Of a stretch of DNA of 64,000 nucleotides, positions 18,693-27,896 are shown in pieces. The notes beneath the pieces are model-generated. The model was not told the origin of the DNA, did no database searches, and was given only the letters and a program-made list of their open reading frames with translations. A program made the translations under genes and the position numbers. The DNA is taken from positions 372,001 through 436,000 of the forward strand of contig NZ_FOHS01000002.1 of NCBI RefSeq assembly GCF_900111515.1, read 5' to 3'. Each line of letters opens with the position of its first letter. The first letter of the stretch is position 1. Source of the DNA: Hymenobacter actinosclerus (GTDB lineage Bacteria; Bacteroidota; Bacteroidia; Cytophagales; Hymenobacteraceae).

Positions 18693-19832
18693 ATGAAGAA
18701 AATCATCTTGACCTTAGTGGCCGCCGCGGCCCTGCATACGGCTTCGGCCCAGAATTCGGCCGTTACCAACGCCATTCTCTACCAGCGCCAGGGTACGCTG
18801 GATAAAGCCAGAACGGAAATCGATAAGGCCATTACCAACGATAAAACGTCGGGTAAAGCCAAAACCTGGTTTACCCGGGGCGAAATCTACGAGGGCATGG
18901 TTAACAGCCCCATTTATAAGAAAAGCCTGGGCACCGAGGACGGCGGCAAAATTGCCTTCGAAGCCTACAATAAGGCTTTAGCCCTGGACGGTAAGGACGG
19001 CGAGTACGGCAAGCAGGCCGTTGCCAAACTCGATGGCCTGTATGGGATGGCCCTGAATGCCGGCGTGGAGAGCTACAACAGCAAGGACTTCGCCAAGGCC
19101 ATGGACTCGTACCGCATGGCCCAGCAGATCAAGCCCCAGGATACGACGGCCTATCTGTACGCGGCCTACGCGGCCGAAGCCAATGAAAACTTTGCCGGCG
19201 CCAAAGAAATGTACGGCAAACTCCAGGGCATCGGCTATCAGTCGCCCCAGATGTACAACCGGATGCTTCAGATTGCCCGCCAGCAGAAAGACGATGCCGC
19301 GGCAATGAAAGTACTGCAGGACGCGCTCAAGGTGTATCCTAACAACAAGGGGTTCATGCTGGACGAACTGAACATGTACCTGAGCGCTGGTCGCGGCAAA
19401 GAGGCCCTCGATAAAATCGACCGTGCTATTGCTGCCGATCCGACCAACTCAAACCTGTATGCCGTGAAGGGCTCGATTCTGGACTCCGATAAGAAGCCGG
19501 CGGAAGCCTTGGCCGCTTACCGCAAGGCCGTGGAAATCGATCCGAATAACTTCGATGCCAACTTCAACCTGGGTATCTATAACTACAACAAGGCCGCCGA
19601 TTATTACACCCGTGCCAGCAAGATGAGCCTGGCGGATTACCAGAAGTCGGGCAAGAAGCTGGAAACGGATGGCAAGAAGTATTTCCAGGATGCGTTGCCA
19701 TACTTCGAGAAGTCGCTGGAGCTACAGCCCGATGACCGCGCAACTATGAGCGCACTGCAGAAAGTGTACCTGCGTTTGGATCGTAAAGCCGATTCGCAGC
19801 GCATGATGAACAAGCTTGACGCCAGCAAATAG
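18693..19832 (+). CDS. Exported tetratricopeptide-repeat protein
   Basis: 379 residues from the ATG at 18693 (MKKIILTLVAAAALHTASAQ is a clear signal peptide; the in-frame frame from 18609 runs through the gyrA terminator). The mature protein is a chain of TPR helices, for example SNLYAVKGSILDSDKKPAEA followed by LAAYRKAVEIDPNNFDANFNLGIYNY, and SLELQPDDRATMSALQKVYL at the end. Probably periplasmic or outer-membrane associated protein-protein interaction scaffold. Terminated by a hairpin. Confidence 0.9.
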   Translation: MKKIILTLVAAAALHTASAQNSAVTNAILYQRQGTLDKARTEIDKAITNDKTSGKAKTWFTRGEIYEGMVNSPIYKKSLGTEDGGKIAFEAYNKALALDGKDGEYGKQAVAKLDGLYGMALNAGVESYNSKDFAKAMDSYRMAQQIKPQDTTAYLYAAYAAEANENFAGAKEMYGKLQGIGYQSPQMYNRMLQIARQQKDDAAAMKVLQDALKVYPNNKGFMLDELNMYLSAGRGKEALDKIDRAIAADPTNSNLYAVKGSILDSDKKPAEALAAYRKAVEIDPNNFDANFNLGIYNYNKAADYYTRASKMSLADYQKSGKKLETDGKKYFQDALPYFEKSLELQPDDRATMSALQKVYLRLDRKADSQRMMNKLDASK

Positions 19833-19895
19833 GCTGGTGCAACGTTTTGCCCTCTTCGTTTTCGTCATAGATAGTAAGCGAAGGGGAGAGTCCTA

Positions 19896-19928
19896 AACAA
19901 GGTCGGTTGCCAAGCCGGCCTTGTTTCT
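19896..19928 (+). terminator. Terminator of the TPR gene
   Basis: AACAAGGTCGG (19896-19906) pairs with CCGGCCTTGTT (19915-19925) with one G-T pair, followed by TCTAT; 64 bases past the stop. Confidence 0.6.
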
Positions 19929-20093
19929 ATAAACATCACTTAACATAATATAAATTATAAGACAAAAGAATATTGGATTTTCATGTGCTTATTTTAAGGG
20001 AGTTGCTACTGTCTAGCCATATCTCAAGCTTTCCTACGGTCCCCGCAAAACTATCAAGAAGGCCCTGAATTAGAGGCACGCCAACTTACAACA

Positions 20094-20181
20094 TACAGCA
20101 ATTTTCAGGTTGCTATTCAATGATGAGCCGCCAGATGTTGCCTCTCTACATCCTGTTCCTGAACTCGAAATTTGCGCTAGT
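20094..20181. repeat. MITE-like element, decayed copy 2
   Basis: The outer sequences TACAGCAATTTTCAGGTTGC (20094-20113) and CTCTCTACATCCTG through GAACTCGAAATTTGCGCTAG match, in inverted orientation, the outer arms of the element at 4158-4328. The inner palindrome on one side has been replaced or deleted, leaving TATTCAATGATGAGCCGCCA. Confidence 0.7.
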
Positions 20182-20186
20182 CACTC

Positions 20187-20227
20187 CGGCAGCCTGCTGC
20201 TTCAGCAGCTTCAGCAGCAGGCTGCCG
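20187..20227. repeat. Hairpin beside decayed MITE copy
   Basis: CGGCAGCCTGCTGC (20187-20200) is exactly complementary to 20214-20227. No T tract; role unknown. Confidence 0.5.
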
Positions 20228-20950
20228 TCAAAACTAGCTGTCTCAAAGCCTGGCATTTTACCGGCTCTTATCTACCAAGCTTACAAAACGCAACTTGGGG
20301 CTCAACACCGTCATCCTACTAGCGCAAACATAGCGGTTGCAGCATGCGCCTGAGAGTTTCTGAAGCAACTCGCTATGGGTGGTTGGTCTCCCGTGTCGTT
20401 CCTACTGGCCAAGTTCATTGCTGCAATAGATCAGTCCACTTAGCTCATTTGGTGCTGCTATTGGTTTGCGTCGGGTTTGTGGCCAGCTATTTAGAGCAAG
20501 GCTCAAAGCTTAGGTCAATTAGCTTATCGAAATCAACAGCCAAGTCCGGGCCGATGCTCTGAGTAAGTTGGAGGAATTGTTGGAGAACTCCACTCCTATT
20601 GAGTTGACGTAAATTTTAGCAGCAACTGAACCGCACGCCGCATTAGGGTATTTAATAGACTCTTACGGGACCCTTGGCTCTTTTGGGCTGGAGTGATTGT
20701 TCAGCCCTAAAGCACGTTTATAAACACTCCAGGAGGCTTTTACCGGTCTGTTTACAGCTGCCTCGCCCCGGCTTGCTCCTTTGTAAGAGGGTATTATAAT
20801 TATACTTATGGTAGGTATTTGGTGGGGTGATTATTAAACAGAATGCATAAAGGTAAATAAAAGCATAAAAAGTATAAGAAAGTTTTACTTTTATATACTA
20901 TATACTGCTATTAATTACTTTATGCTGTTTTTCTATTCACCTAATACTAT

Positions 20951-20958
20951 TACGTTTG
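20951..20958 (+). promoter_or_regulatory. -7 element for the 20983 gene
   Basis: TACGTTTG matches TAnnTTTG exactly in an AT-rich leader, 24 bases before the ATG. The -33 TTG is not clear. Confidence 0.55.
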
Positions 20959-20982
20959 CTTTATCTTCATCACCACTTTTGT

Positions 20983-22029
20983 ATGCCAAAGACTATTGAC
21001 TATCCGAGGACTTCCTACCAAAGCGCTTGGGAAGTTGCTGAAGTTGTTGATGACACTGGAGGGAAGTGTGCCATCGACACGGCTGCCCGTAAGCTAAATC
21101 GAAAGGTTAGTGGCTCCTTTAAGGCCATCATTGGCTCAGCCGTAAAGTTTGGACTCCTGACCAGCAAGCGGGAGCTGCTTACTACAACGAACCTGTTTCG
21201 CCGTATTAAGAATGCTTACGATAAGCAGGAGGAACGCATCTATGAGCGGGAGGCTTTCCTGCACCCGCCCCTGTTCACCCAGATATGCCGCAAGTTCCGT
21301 AACCGCGAACTGCCGGTACATATGTTCGATGTAATGCTGGTGCGGGAGTTTGGGGTCGAGGAAATCAATGCCCAGTCCGTTACCAAAGCCTTCGTAGACG
21401 GGGCCCGGATGGCTGGCATTCTCAATGAGCAGAACATTATTGCCGATATCGACCAACTGGCGGCCCAGCAGCAGCCCCGGCGTGAACTAGCCAGTACCGA
21501 ACTTCCCCTTAGCCGCTTCCAGCCCCCGGCAGAGCCTGCAGGTACTAACCAACCCAACTCCAGAGCAGCAGCGGCAGGTGCACCAGCCACCGCTGCCGCA
21601 ACCGGTATATCAGCAGAAGCGCCGGTTGTACCCCAGAGTAGACTGCAAGCAGCAACGGCCCCGCGGCTGCCCGACGCCGTATCCAGCCTGTTTGGACTTG
21701 ATACAGACGATATAGAAGTACAAGCAGCGACGACAGCCGTTTCTCCTGGTATCCCCACATCCCCGGGTATAACGAAGCCTGCCGACCTTGTACCCTCGGT
21801 ATCCCCGGATGGGCCACTAACCCCGGGTACTACCGCTACCACAGTCACAACGCCTGTTGCGGCACCAGAGAGTGCGATGACCGTCCCGGAGCCGGCGGCC
21901 ACGGCAAACACGTTCGCCATTCATCTGCACGGCCCGGGGCTCAACACCCACCTTACAATCGAGCATGTCGACGACCTGGAGCTGGTTCAGGCTTTACTAA
22001 ACAAGATAAAACGACAACTGACTGAGTAA
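20983..22029 (+). CDS. Uncharacterised protein with winged-helix-like N-terminus
   Basis: 348 residues from the ATG at 20983. Residues 1-~160 are predicted helical and read like a wing-helix/DUF5343-like module (RTSYQSAWEVAEVV, AARKLNRKVSGSFKAIIGSA, VKFGLLTSKRELLTTTNLFR). Residues ~170-310 are a Pro/Ala/Thr/Ser-rich linker. The last 40 residues (FAIHLHGPGLNTHLTIEHVD, then LVQALLNKIKRQLTE) form a small separate module. No catalytic motif is seen. The DUF5343 resemblance is a weak call. It sits alone in an AT-rich island with its own promoter and a strong terminator-like hairpin, suggesting horizontal gain. Confidence 0.7.
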   Translation: MPKTIDYPRTSYQSAWEVAEVVDDTGGKCAIDTAARKLNRKVSGSFKAIIGSAVKFGLLTSKRELLTTTNLFRRIKNAYDKQEERIYEREAFLHPPLFTQICRKFRNRELPVHMFDVMLVREFGVEEINAQSVTKAFVDGARMAGILNEQNIIADIDQLAAQQQPRRELASTELPLSRFQPPAEPAGTNQPNSRAAAAGAPATAAATGISAEAPVVPQSRLQAATAPRLPDAVSSLFGLDTDDIEVQAATTAVSPGIPTSPGITKPADLVPSVSPDGPLTPGTTATTVTTPVAAPESAMTVPEPAATANTFAIHLHGPGLNTHLTIEHVDDLELVQALLNKIKRQLTE

Positions 22030-22045
22030 GCAGCCAGCATAGCCT

Positions 22046-22116
22046 CAGCAAATCGGACCGGGCTGATACTGCCTCGCCATAGCAAGCGAGTAGTATCAGC
22101 CCGGTCCGATTTGCTG
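22046..22116. terminator. Long hairpin after the island gene
   Basis: A perfect 25-base stem (22046-22070 with 22092-22116; CAGCAAATCGGACCGGGCTG is the outer 20 bases) with a further small GCCTCGC/GCGAG pairing in the loop. It lies 17 bases past the stop, between convergent genes. No T tract, so it may act as a processing or convergent-transcription barrier. Confidence 0.65.
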
Positions 22117-22258
22117 GTAGCTTATTCATCATTACTTCCTCTCCTGAACAGCACAGACTACTCCCCCTATTGCAAATTGGCATCAATATTATGTATGTTA
22201 ATTATTATGTTAAATAATAATTATTGTAAGTCATTGGAATCAAGTAGGTTATTGTAAA

Positions 22259-23995
22259 CTATGGTACTATCTCAATTGGATCTAACCGAGATATGAACCA
22301 TACGGCCGAATTCCGGTCCCGATCTAAATAGAAGGAGTCCTGGTGGCTGATGCGGACCTGAGTGGCCCAGCCAGCAGGTAGCGCCTTCGCTACTGGCCGA
22401 GCCGCAACAACTACTACGGAGTGAGGCAGTCCGGCCAGCTGGGCCACGGTGGGGTGCCAGACAGGGACGGCCCGTCCGGCGGCCCATACCTGCTTTACAT
22501 GCAGCGTATCGAGACTGCGCCACTCTCCTACCCCCCGGAAGCCCGGAAGCTCCCGGGCCTGCCGCAGATGCAGCCGGCCGGGAACGTCGCGCCGTGCTTC
22601 CCAACGCGGATAAACCGGCATCACCAACACGATGATAAGTAGCACCGCCGCCAGAGTACTGCCAATCAGAAACCCGGTTCGCCGACGCCCGATGCCTTCC
22701 CGGACCAAACCCACCCCTAAAACCAGCACAGCTACCCCCATCAGCCCGAACCGAAGCGAGCCGACCCCGTAGCCGGGGAAACCGGTGAGCCCCATGGCAA
22801 CGGGCAGCGCCAGCAACAGTACCAATAACAGCGCACTCCAGGCCCGGGGCAGCCAGGCATCGGGCTGGCTGCCAGGGCGGGCCGGGTACGGCGGCTGGGT
22901 TTGCCAGTAGCGCAACAGCCCTGCTACCAGCAGCGCCAGTGGAGGCATCAGGGGCAGCATGTAACGTTCCTTCTTTTCGGGGACGATGCTTAACAGCAGC
23001 AGGCCCGCCAGCACCCACCCCAACGCCACCCCATACGGCACAAAGGCCCGCAGCCGGGGCCGGGCAAAGGGCCATACCAGCGACGCCAACGCCACCAGCG
23101 CCCACAGCCCTGTGAAGGCAAAAAACGGCCAGTAGTACCAGACAGGCTGCACGTGCCGCTCGCCCCACGACGCCATTTCGATGCGGGCCACCGCGCGGGC
23201 CACCGGGGCGACCTTCAGCCAGATATACAGCGGCCAGCTCCCCCCAATGATAACGGCCAGCCCGGCCCCCAGTACAGTGGCAAGGGCACGCATCCGCAGC
23301 GCCTGGCGGTGGGCGGGCTGCCCAACCAGATAAGCCAGCAGAAAGGGTAGCACCAGCGCATAGAGTGGTACCGGGCCTTTGCTGAGCACGGCCAGCCCCA
23401 GCAATACCCCCGCCCCCAGCAGCCAGCCATACGCCCACCGCACCGGCTGCTGCCAGCCCCGGGCCAGTAGCCAGAGCCCCCCCATCGCCAGGCTGTTGGC
23501 AAAAATGTCCCACTGTCCTTCCCGCCCCGTAGTAATTACGAGCAGGCTGGTGGCCAGCACCAGGGCGGCCAGCCAGGCCGTGCGGCCTGGCGCCGCTCCT
23601 TCGGCCGCCTGAGGCCGCGTCAGCTCGCGGGCCAGCCCCCAGAAAAAGAACACAAAGAGAGTGGCCGCCAGCCCCGCCGGCAGCCGCAGCAGCGCCAGGT
23701 TTTCGGTAGGGCCGGTCAGGCGCTGTAGGCCCGCAACGGCCCAGGTGGGTAGCGGGGGCTTGGCCAGCCGCAGCTCGTGGTTCATAGTCGGAACCAGCCA
23801 CGAGCCCCCGGCAACCATCTCGCGGGCCGCCACAAAGTTGCGACTCTCCATCAGGCTGACTTGCGGAGCGCCGTTATACAGAAAAAAACACACCCCACAC
23901 ACCAGCCCCAACAACAACGCCTGCGCCCACCGGGAGTCGACTATACGGCGCAGAAAGGAGAAACGGGGATGGCGAGAACCAGCGGGCAGCAGCAT
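22259..23995 (-). CDS. GT39 family (ArnT/PMT-like) glycosyltransferase
   Basis: About 578 residues from the ATG at 23995; an in-frame ATG at 24070 would add 25 residues. A polytopic membrane protein with around a dozen hydrophobic segments. The first periplasmic loop carries the family motif: MESRNFVAAREMVAGGSWLV then NHELRLAKPPLPTW, as in ArnT-like lipid A aminoarabinose or mannosyl transferases using polyprenyl-phosphate sugars. A second conserved region is VPEKKERYMLPLMPPLALL. The donor is probably supplied by a GT2 enzyme such as that at 27060-27845. Next to a GDPD gene in the same direction. Confidence 0.85.
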   Translation of the reverse strand: MLLPAGSRHPRFSFLRRIVDSRWAQALLLGLVCGVCFFLYNGAPQVSLMESRNFVAAREMVAGGSWLVPTMNHELRLAKPPLPTWAVAGLQRLTGPTENLALLRLPAGLAATLFVFFFWGLARELTRPQAAEGAAPGRTAWLAALVLATSLLVITTGREGQWDIFANSLAMGGLWLLARGWQQPVRWAYGWLLGAGVLLGLAVLSKGPVPLYALVLPFLLAYLVGQPAHRQALRMRALATVLGAGLAVIIGGSWPLYIWLKVAPVARAVARIEMASWGERHVQPVWYYWPFFAFTGLWALVALASLVWPFARPRLRAFVPYGVALGWVLAGLLLLSIVPEKKERYMLPLMPPLALLVAGLLRYWQTQPPYPARPGSQPDAWLPRAWSALLLVLLLALPVAMGLTGFPGYGVGSLRFGLMGVAVLVLGVGLVREGIGRRRTGFLIGSTLAAVLLIIVLVMPVYPRWEARRDVPGRLHLRQARELPGFRGVGEWRSLDTLHVKQVWAAGRAVPVWHPTVAQLAGLPHSVVVVAARPVAKALPAGWATQVRISHQDSFYLDRDRNSAVWFISRLDPIEIVP

Positions 23996-24087
23996 GTAGA
24001 AAGCGAAAAAAAGGCCGGTCAAACGGCTGAGTACGGGGAACGAGCAGATACGAAAACACGGCCGGCCCAAAGCAGGCGTGCCGACAG

Positions 24088-25053
24088 TTACTGGGCCTGC
24101 TGGCGCTGGCGCCGCAGCGTGCGTTGCAACTGGCGCAGGTTATCAACTTCGTAGGCATCGGGGCCGGTGGCTACCACCCGGCCTACGGCCCCGGCCGAGC
24201 GCCCCCCGAACACCACCACCTGCCGCCCGAGCGCGTGCAGCTGGGCCAGGCGCTCGGGGGTAAAGGCATCCTTGTGCAGAACCACGGCCCCCACGCCGGG
24301 CAGGCGGTCTAGTTCAGTTATGGCACTCGGATAGTACGCATCGTCTACCTCCAGGCCCAGGCCCACGGCCGGCAGCAGCTGGCCCAGGTGCCGGAGCATG
24401 GCCGGACGGCTACTGATTATAGTGACCCGTCCGGGCGGCACCCGGTAGCGGCTCAGCAGTTGCCGGAGCTGCCGGGCCAGGGCGGCGTCGCGGGCGGGGT
24501 TGTTGGTGGCGCAGGGGTCATCCTCGTGCAGGTCGAGGTGCAGGTAAGGAAACGTTGGCCGCCGGCCCAGGTAAACCAGCAGGCTGTCGAGCCGGCGCAC
24601 GCGCTCCTGGGGCTGAAACCAGCGGTAGGGCCAGCGGACCCGGTAGTCGAGCCGGGTAAGGGCCCGCACCGGGGTCTGGCTCACGCAGCCCGCGCCGGTG
24701 GTCATCGATTCGAGCTGGGGGTCGTGGTAAAGCACGGCCACGCTGTCCTGGCTCAGGCGCACGTCCACCTCTACCCCATCGGCCCCGCGGGCCAGCGCCC
24801 GCCGGATGCTACGCCGGCTGCTGGGCGGCAGCGGGTTGAAAGGTCGCAGCAGTGTCAGGAAGCCCGAGCCGGCGTGCCCGATAGCCAGAGGGCTATCCAC
24901 CGGCGGCTCCGGTGGCTGCCAGCCGGCCGGCCTCTGGCCCAGGGCCTGGCGGCTGCACAAGAGCAGCAGAAGCGGCAGCAGCAAACCGGCCGCCAGACGG
25001 GGTAAAGGGGGATAGTAGGCCGTGGGGGGCCGCTTACGGAAGCGCAGGTGCAT
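24088..25053 (-). CDS. Exported glycerophosphodiester phosphodiesterase
   Basis: 321 residues. Hydrolyses glycerophosphodiesters to an alcohol and glycerol 3-phosphate. The N-terminus has a strongly hydrophobic export signal (LAAGLLLPLLLLLCSRQA) with a possible lipobox Cys. The GDPD catalytic core is clear: HAG near residue 60, GADGVEVDVRLSQD (metal-binding E and D) and VLYHDPQL with the second His; the barrel ends with VVFGGRSAGAVGRVV. Lies 92 bases upstream of the GT39 gene, likely co-transcribed. Confidence 0.88.
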   Translation of the reverse strand: MHLRFRKRPPTAYYPPLPRLAAGLLLPLLLLLCSRQALGQRPAGWQPPEPPVDSPLAIGHAGSGFLTLLRPFNPLPPSSRRSIRRALARGADGVEVDVRLSQDSVAVLYHDPQLESMTTGAGCVSQTPVRALTRLDYRVRWPYRWFQPQERVRRLDSLLVYLGRRPTFPYLHLDLHEDDPCATNNPARDAALARQLRQLLSRYRVPPGRVTIISSRPAMLRHLGQLLPAVGLGLEVDDAYYPSAITELDRLPGVGAVVLHKDAFTPERLAQLHALGRQVVVFGGRSAGAVGRVVATGPDAYEVDNLRQLQRTLRRQRQQAQ

Positions 25054-25247
25054 AGAGTAGAGGGAGCGGCGGCCGCACGCGCAGGCAGCTAGCAGAATAC
25101 GGGCGGGCGGCCGCGCAGTTGTATGGGCTTACGGTTCGGCTAACGGCACCCGGTATTGCGCCGCCACCTCGGCCAGGTGGCGGAGTCAGGCAAAGAAGTC
25201 TGCCGCCGCTCCGGACAATGGCCCGCCACCGGCCGCCGAAATCGGTT

Positions 25248-25255
25248 TACATTTG
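25248..25255 (+). promoter_or_regulatory. -7 element for the epimerase gene
   Basis: TACATTTG, an exact TAnnTTTG match 49 bases before the ATG at 25305. No clear -33 TTG. Confidence 0.5.
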
Positions 25256-25304
25256 CCTGACTGGGCCCGCCGGCCGCAGTTTGCTTCTCCCCTGCCTTTC
25301 GTTC

Positions 25305-26282
25305 ATGGCTTCTATTCTGCTTACGGGCTGCGCGGGCTTCATTGGCTCGCACCTGGCCGAACGCCTGCTCCACGACGGGCACCGCGTCATCGGCCTCGAT
25401 AACTTCGACCCTTTCTACGACCGCCCCCTCAAGGAGCGCAACCTGACCGCCTGCCGGGCCCACCCGCGCTTCAGCTTCCACGAAACCGACCTGCGCCGTG
25501 GCCCCGACGCGCTGGTGGACGCGCTGCCCGCCGACCCGGTGGACGTGGTAGTGCATCTGGCGGCCAAGGCCGGCGTGGGGCCCTCGGTGCGGGAGCCGGC
25601 CGCCTACCTGGAAAACAACGTGCTCGGCACGGCCCACCTGCTGGAATGGATGCGCCAGCGCGACATCAAAAAGCTATTTTTTGCCTCCTCTTCCTCCGTG
25701 TATGGCAATACCCGCGAGCAGCCGTTCCGCGAGGACATGAATCTGCTGGCCAGCTGCATTTCGCCCTACGCCGCCTCCAAGCTCAGCGGCGAGCAGCTCA
25801 CGGCAACCTACCACCACCTCTACGGGCTGGATGTGCTCAACGCACGGTTCTTTACGGTGTACGGCCCCCGGCAGCGGCCCGACCTGGCCATTCATAAGTT
25901 CGTGCGGCTGCTGCGGGCCGGCGAGGCTATTCCGGTGTTCGGCGACGGCAGCACGGCCCGCGACTATACCTTCGTGCTCGATACCGTGGATGGCATTGCC
26001 CGGGGCGTGGAGTATCTGCTGGAACACCAGGGCGTGTACGAAACGCTGAACCTGGGCAACCACCAGCCCGTGGCCCTGCTGGAGCTGATTGCCGCCGTGG
26101 GCCGGGCCGTGGGCCGGGAGCCGCGCCTGGAGCGGCACCCCATGCAGCCCGGCGACGTGGACATCACCTACGCCGACATCAGCCGGGCCCGCCAACTGCT
26201 GGGCTACGCGCCGAAAACCAACCTGGACCAGGGCCTGCGGGCCTTCGTGGACTGGCTGGTTGACCAGCCGGTGGAATCTTAG
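25305..26282 (+). CDS. NAD-dependent nucleotide-sugar epimerase (UDP-glucuronate 4-epimerase-like)
   Basis: 325 residues from the ATG at 25305. Extended short-chain dehydrogenase fold with NAD motif TGCAGFIGSHL at the N-terminus, DNFDPFYDRPLKERNL (typical of UDP-glucuronate 4-epimerases), catalytic Ser in FFASSSSVYG, and YAASK catalytic Tyr/Lys in ISPYAASKLSGE. Probably supplies a nucleotide sugar for envelope polysaccharide; the exact substrate is inferred from the N-terminal motif. Flanked by opposite-strand glycosylation genes. Confidence 0.9.
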   Translation: MASILLTGCAGFIGSHLAERLLHDGHRVIGLDNFDPFYDRPLKERNLTACRAHPRFSFHETDLRRGPDALVDALPADPVDVVVHLAAKAGVGPSVREPAAYLENNVLGTAHLLEWMRQRDIKKLFFASSSSVYGNTREQPFREDMNLLASCISPYAASKLSGEQLTATYHHLYGLDVLNARFFTVYGPRQRPDLAIHKFVRLLRAGEAIPVFGDGSTARDYTFVLDTVDGIARGVEYLLEHQGVYETLNLGNHQPVALLELIAAVGRAVGREPRLERHPMQPGDVDITYADISRARQLLGYAPKTNLDQGLRAFVDWLVDQPVES

Positions 26283-26346
26283 TAGCCTGCTTCCTTTAGC
26301 AGTCAGCCGTTGCATCCGCAGCAATTGAAACCGACAGCCATGAATG

Positions 26347-27048
26347 CTACATCGGGGCCTGAATTTCCGGGCCGTCGTTGAGCTGCGCCGGCTCCTGCCG
26401 CAGTTGCCGGCGCAGCAGCACAATGTTGCGGGCGTACACCACTGTTCCGAAAAGGTTGCCGATAAACAGCACCAGGTCGCGGCGCAGGATGGCGTAGGCC
26501 AGAATCAGCAGCGAGCCTACCAGGCTGATAACCCAGAAGCTCAGCGGCAGGCTCGACTCGCCCCGGCGCTCGGAGTAAATCCACTGGTACACGAAGCGGA
26601 GCAGGAAAATGCCCTGGCCAATGGTGCCCAGCAGCAGCAGCCCGCCCGGTATTTCGGTACCCAGCATGGCCCGCAAACTGAAATGGCGGTTGCCGGCCAC
26701 AAACCAGCTCAGCAGCGCCACCGGCAGGCCGTAGGCCGCCACCCTGAACCAGCCCGGCAGCTTGCCCCACTCGCCCAGCAGCTGCAGGTTGCGCACGTAA
26801 ATGGCGTAGCTGATGAGCTGGGCCCCCAGAATCACCGGGTCGTGGCGCAGCAGCCCGTAGACTATCATCAGAAACGAGGAAACCAGGCTGATTTGCCAGA
26901 ACAGCGTGGGCACCAGCACCCGCCGGGCCCGCTCGCTCTGAATCCATTGCAGCACAATGCGGCTCGAAAACAGCAGCTGCGACACCAGCCCGATAACCAG
27001 CGCCACGTTGGCCGTCGTCAGCAGCGCTTGAAACTTAAGCATCCCCAC
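26347..27048 (-). CDS. Membrane protein with duplicated lipid A synthase N-terminal domain
   Basis: 233 residues, six or more membrane segments. It contains two tandem copies of the lipid-A-disaccharide synthase N-terminal domain (PF07578-type): FSSRIVLQWIQSERARR near residue 27 and LRFVYQWIYSERRGESSLP near 148, each followed by FW-ISLV-S and a conserved ARN or VRN near the end of the unit. Such proteins accompany GT2/GT39 genes for lipid A or polyprenyl-linked sugar modification, possibly moving the lipid-linked sugar across the membrane. Ends 11 bases from the GT2 stop codon region, so the two genes form an operon. Confidence 0.85.
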   Translation of the reverse strand: MGMLKFQALLTTANVALVIGLVSQLLFSSRIVLQWIQSERARRVLVPTLFWQISLVSSFLMIVYGLLRHDPVILGAQLISYAIYVRNLQLLGEWGKLPGWFRVAAYGLPVALLSWFVAGNRHFSLRAMLGTEIPGGLLLLGTIGQGIFLLRFVYQWIYSERRGESSLPLSFWVISLVGSLLILAYAILRRDLVLFIGNLFGTVVYARNIVLLRRQLRQEPAQLNDGPEIQAPM

Positions 27049-27059
27049 TTCCGGCCCGA

Positions 27060-27845
27060 TTAGCGGTTGTCACCCGTGGGCCCGACCGGCGCGGCGGGGG
27101 CACCCACGTACTGCTCGCCGATTTCGTAGTTTTTCCAGCGGCTGCGGATCCAGCGAAAACCGAACGTGTCGACCAGCGGCTTCCAGGCCCGGTTCCAGAG
27201 GTTGTACTTGGCCGTGCCGGCAAAGCGCGGGAAGTGGCGCACCGGCAGCTGCTTCACCCGGCCACCCTGCAGCTGCACCAGCGCCCCCAGAAAGCGGTGC
27301 ATGCCGTGGAATAGCGGCAACCGGCGGGCATACTCAGTCTTGATGATTTTCAGCGGGCAACCCGTATCCTGAATCCCATCGTTGATGAGCGTGCGGCGCA
27401 CCCCGTTGGCAATTTTGGAGGAAAGCTTTTTTACCAGCGTATCCTGGCGCTTGGCCCGGATGCCGTTCACCATATCGAACTCGGGGAAGAACTCGAAAAA
27501 GCCCAGAAAATCGAGCGGCGTGGTCTGAATATCGGAGTCGATGTAGCCGATGAGCGTGGTGCGGGCGTGGTCGATGCCGGCCTTGATGGCCGTGCTCAGG
27601 CCCCGGTTCTGGCTCAGGCTGATGAATTCGTAGCCCGGCTTACTGCCGCACACCTGCCGCAACAGGGCCAATGAACCGTCCGTGGAGCCGTCGTTCACGA
27701 ACAGCACAGTGGTGGGCACGGGAGTCTGGGCCAGAAATTTGTCCATCTCCACCACGAACTGCCCCAGGCTCTCCTCCTCATTATAAACAGGCACGAGCAC
27801 CGTCAGGCTTTGCTGGTTAAGGTAGGCAGGGTTGGAAGCGGACAT
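27060..27845 (-). CDS. GT2 family glycosyltransferase (DPM1/ArnC-like)
   Basis: 261 residues from the ATG at 27845 (27860 is an in-frame alternative). GT-A fold signature: VLVPVYNEEESL, VNDGSTDGSLALL and the metal-binding DSD in LIGYIDSDIQTTPLDF. A later GIQDTGCPLKIIK segment is typical of dolichyl/undecaprenyl-phosphate sugar synthases. Unlike ArnC it has no two C-terminal membrane helices; the adjacent membrane protein may anchor it. It would load a sugar on undecaprenyl phosphate for transfer by a GT39 enzyme. Confidence 0.88.
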   Translation of the reverse strand: MSASNPAYLNQQSLTVLVPVYNEEESLGQFVVEMDKFLAQTPVPTTVLFVNDGSTDGSLALLRQVCGSKPGYEFISLSQNRGLSTAIKAGIDHARTTLIGYIDSDIQTTPLDFLGFFEFFPEFDMVNGIRAKRQDTLVKKLSSKIANGVRRTLINDGIQDTGCPLKIIKTEYARRLPLFHGMHRFLGALVQLQGGRVKQLPVRHFPRFAGTAKYNLWNRAWKPLVDTFGFRWIRSRWKNYEIGEQYVGAPAAPVGPTGDNR

Positions 27846-27896
27846 ACGGGCAGGCAGCAAAAGAGAGCGATAAAACGGGCCGGCAAGGTACGACGG

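Larger units (their letters stand above)
19930..20950. other. AT-rich gene-poor stretch
   Basis: About 1 kb with no convincing gene and base composition visibly more AT-rich than the surroundings. It holds the decayed MITE-like copy (20094-20181), a 14-base perfect hairpin (20187-20200 with 20214-20227) and short open frames at 20110-20562 that overlap these repeats and have no recognisable domain. Near 20569-20614 one frame reads SKLEELLENSTPIELT before a stop, possibly the tail of a lost gene. The 20800-20950 part is a near-homopolymeric AT promoter-like region. The stretch suggests a former insertion. Confidence 0.5.

Noticed and set aside
20110..20562. Short frames in the AT-rich gap
   Set aside because: They overlap the MITE copy and a hairpin, lack promoters and have no similarity to a known family.
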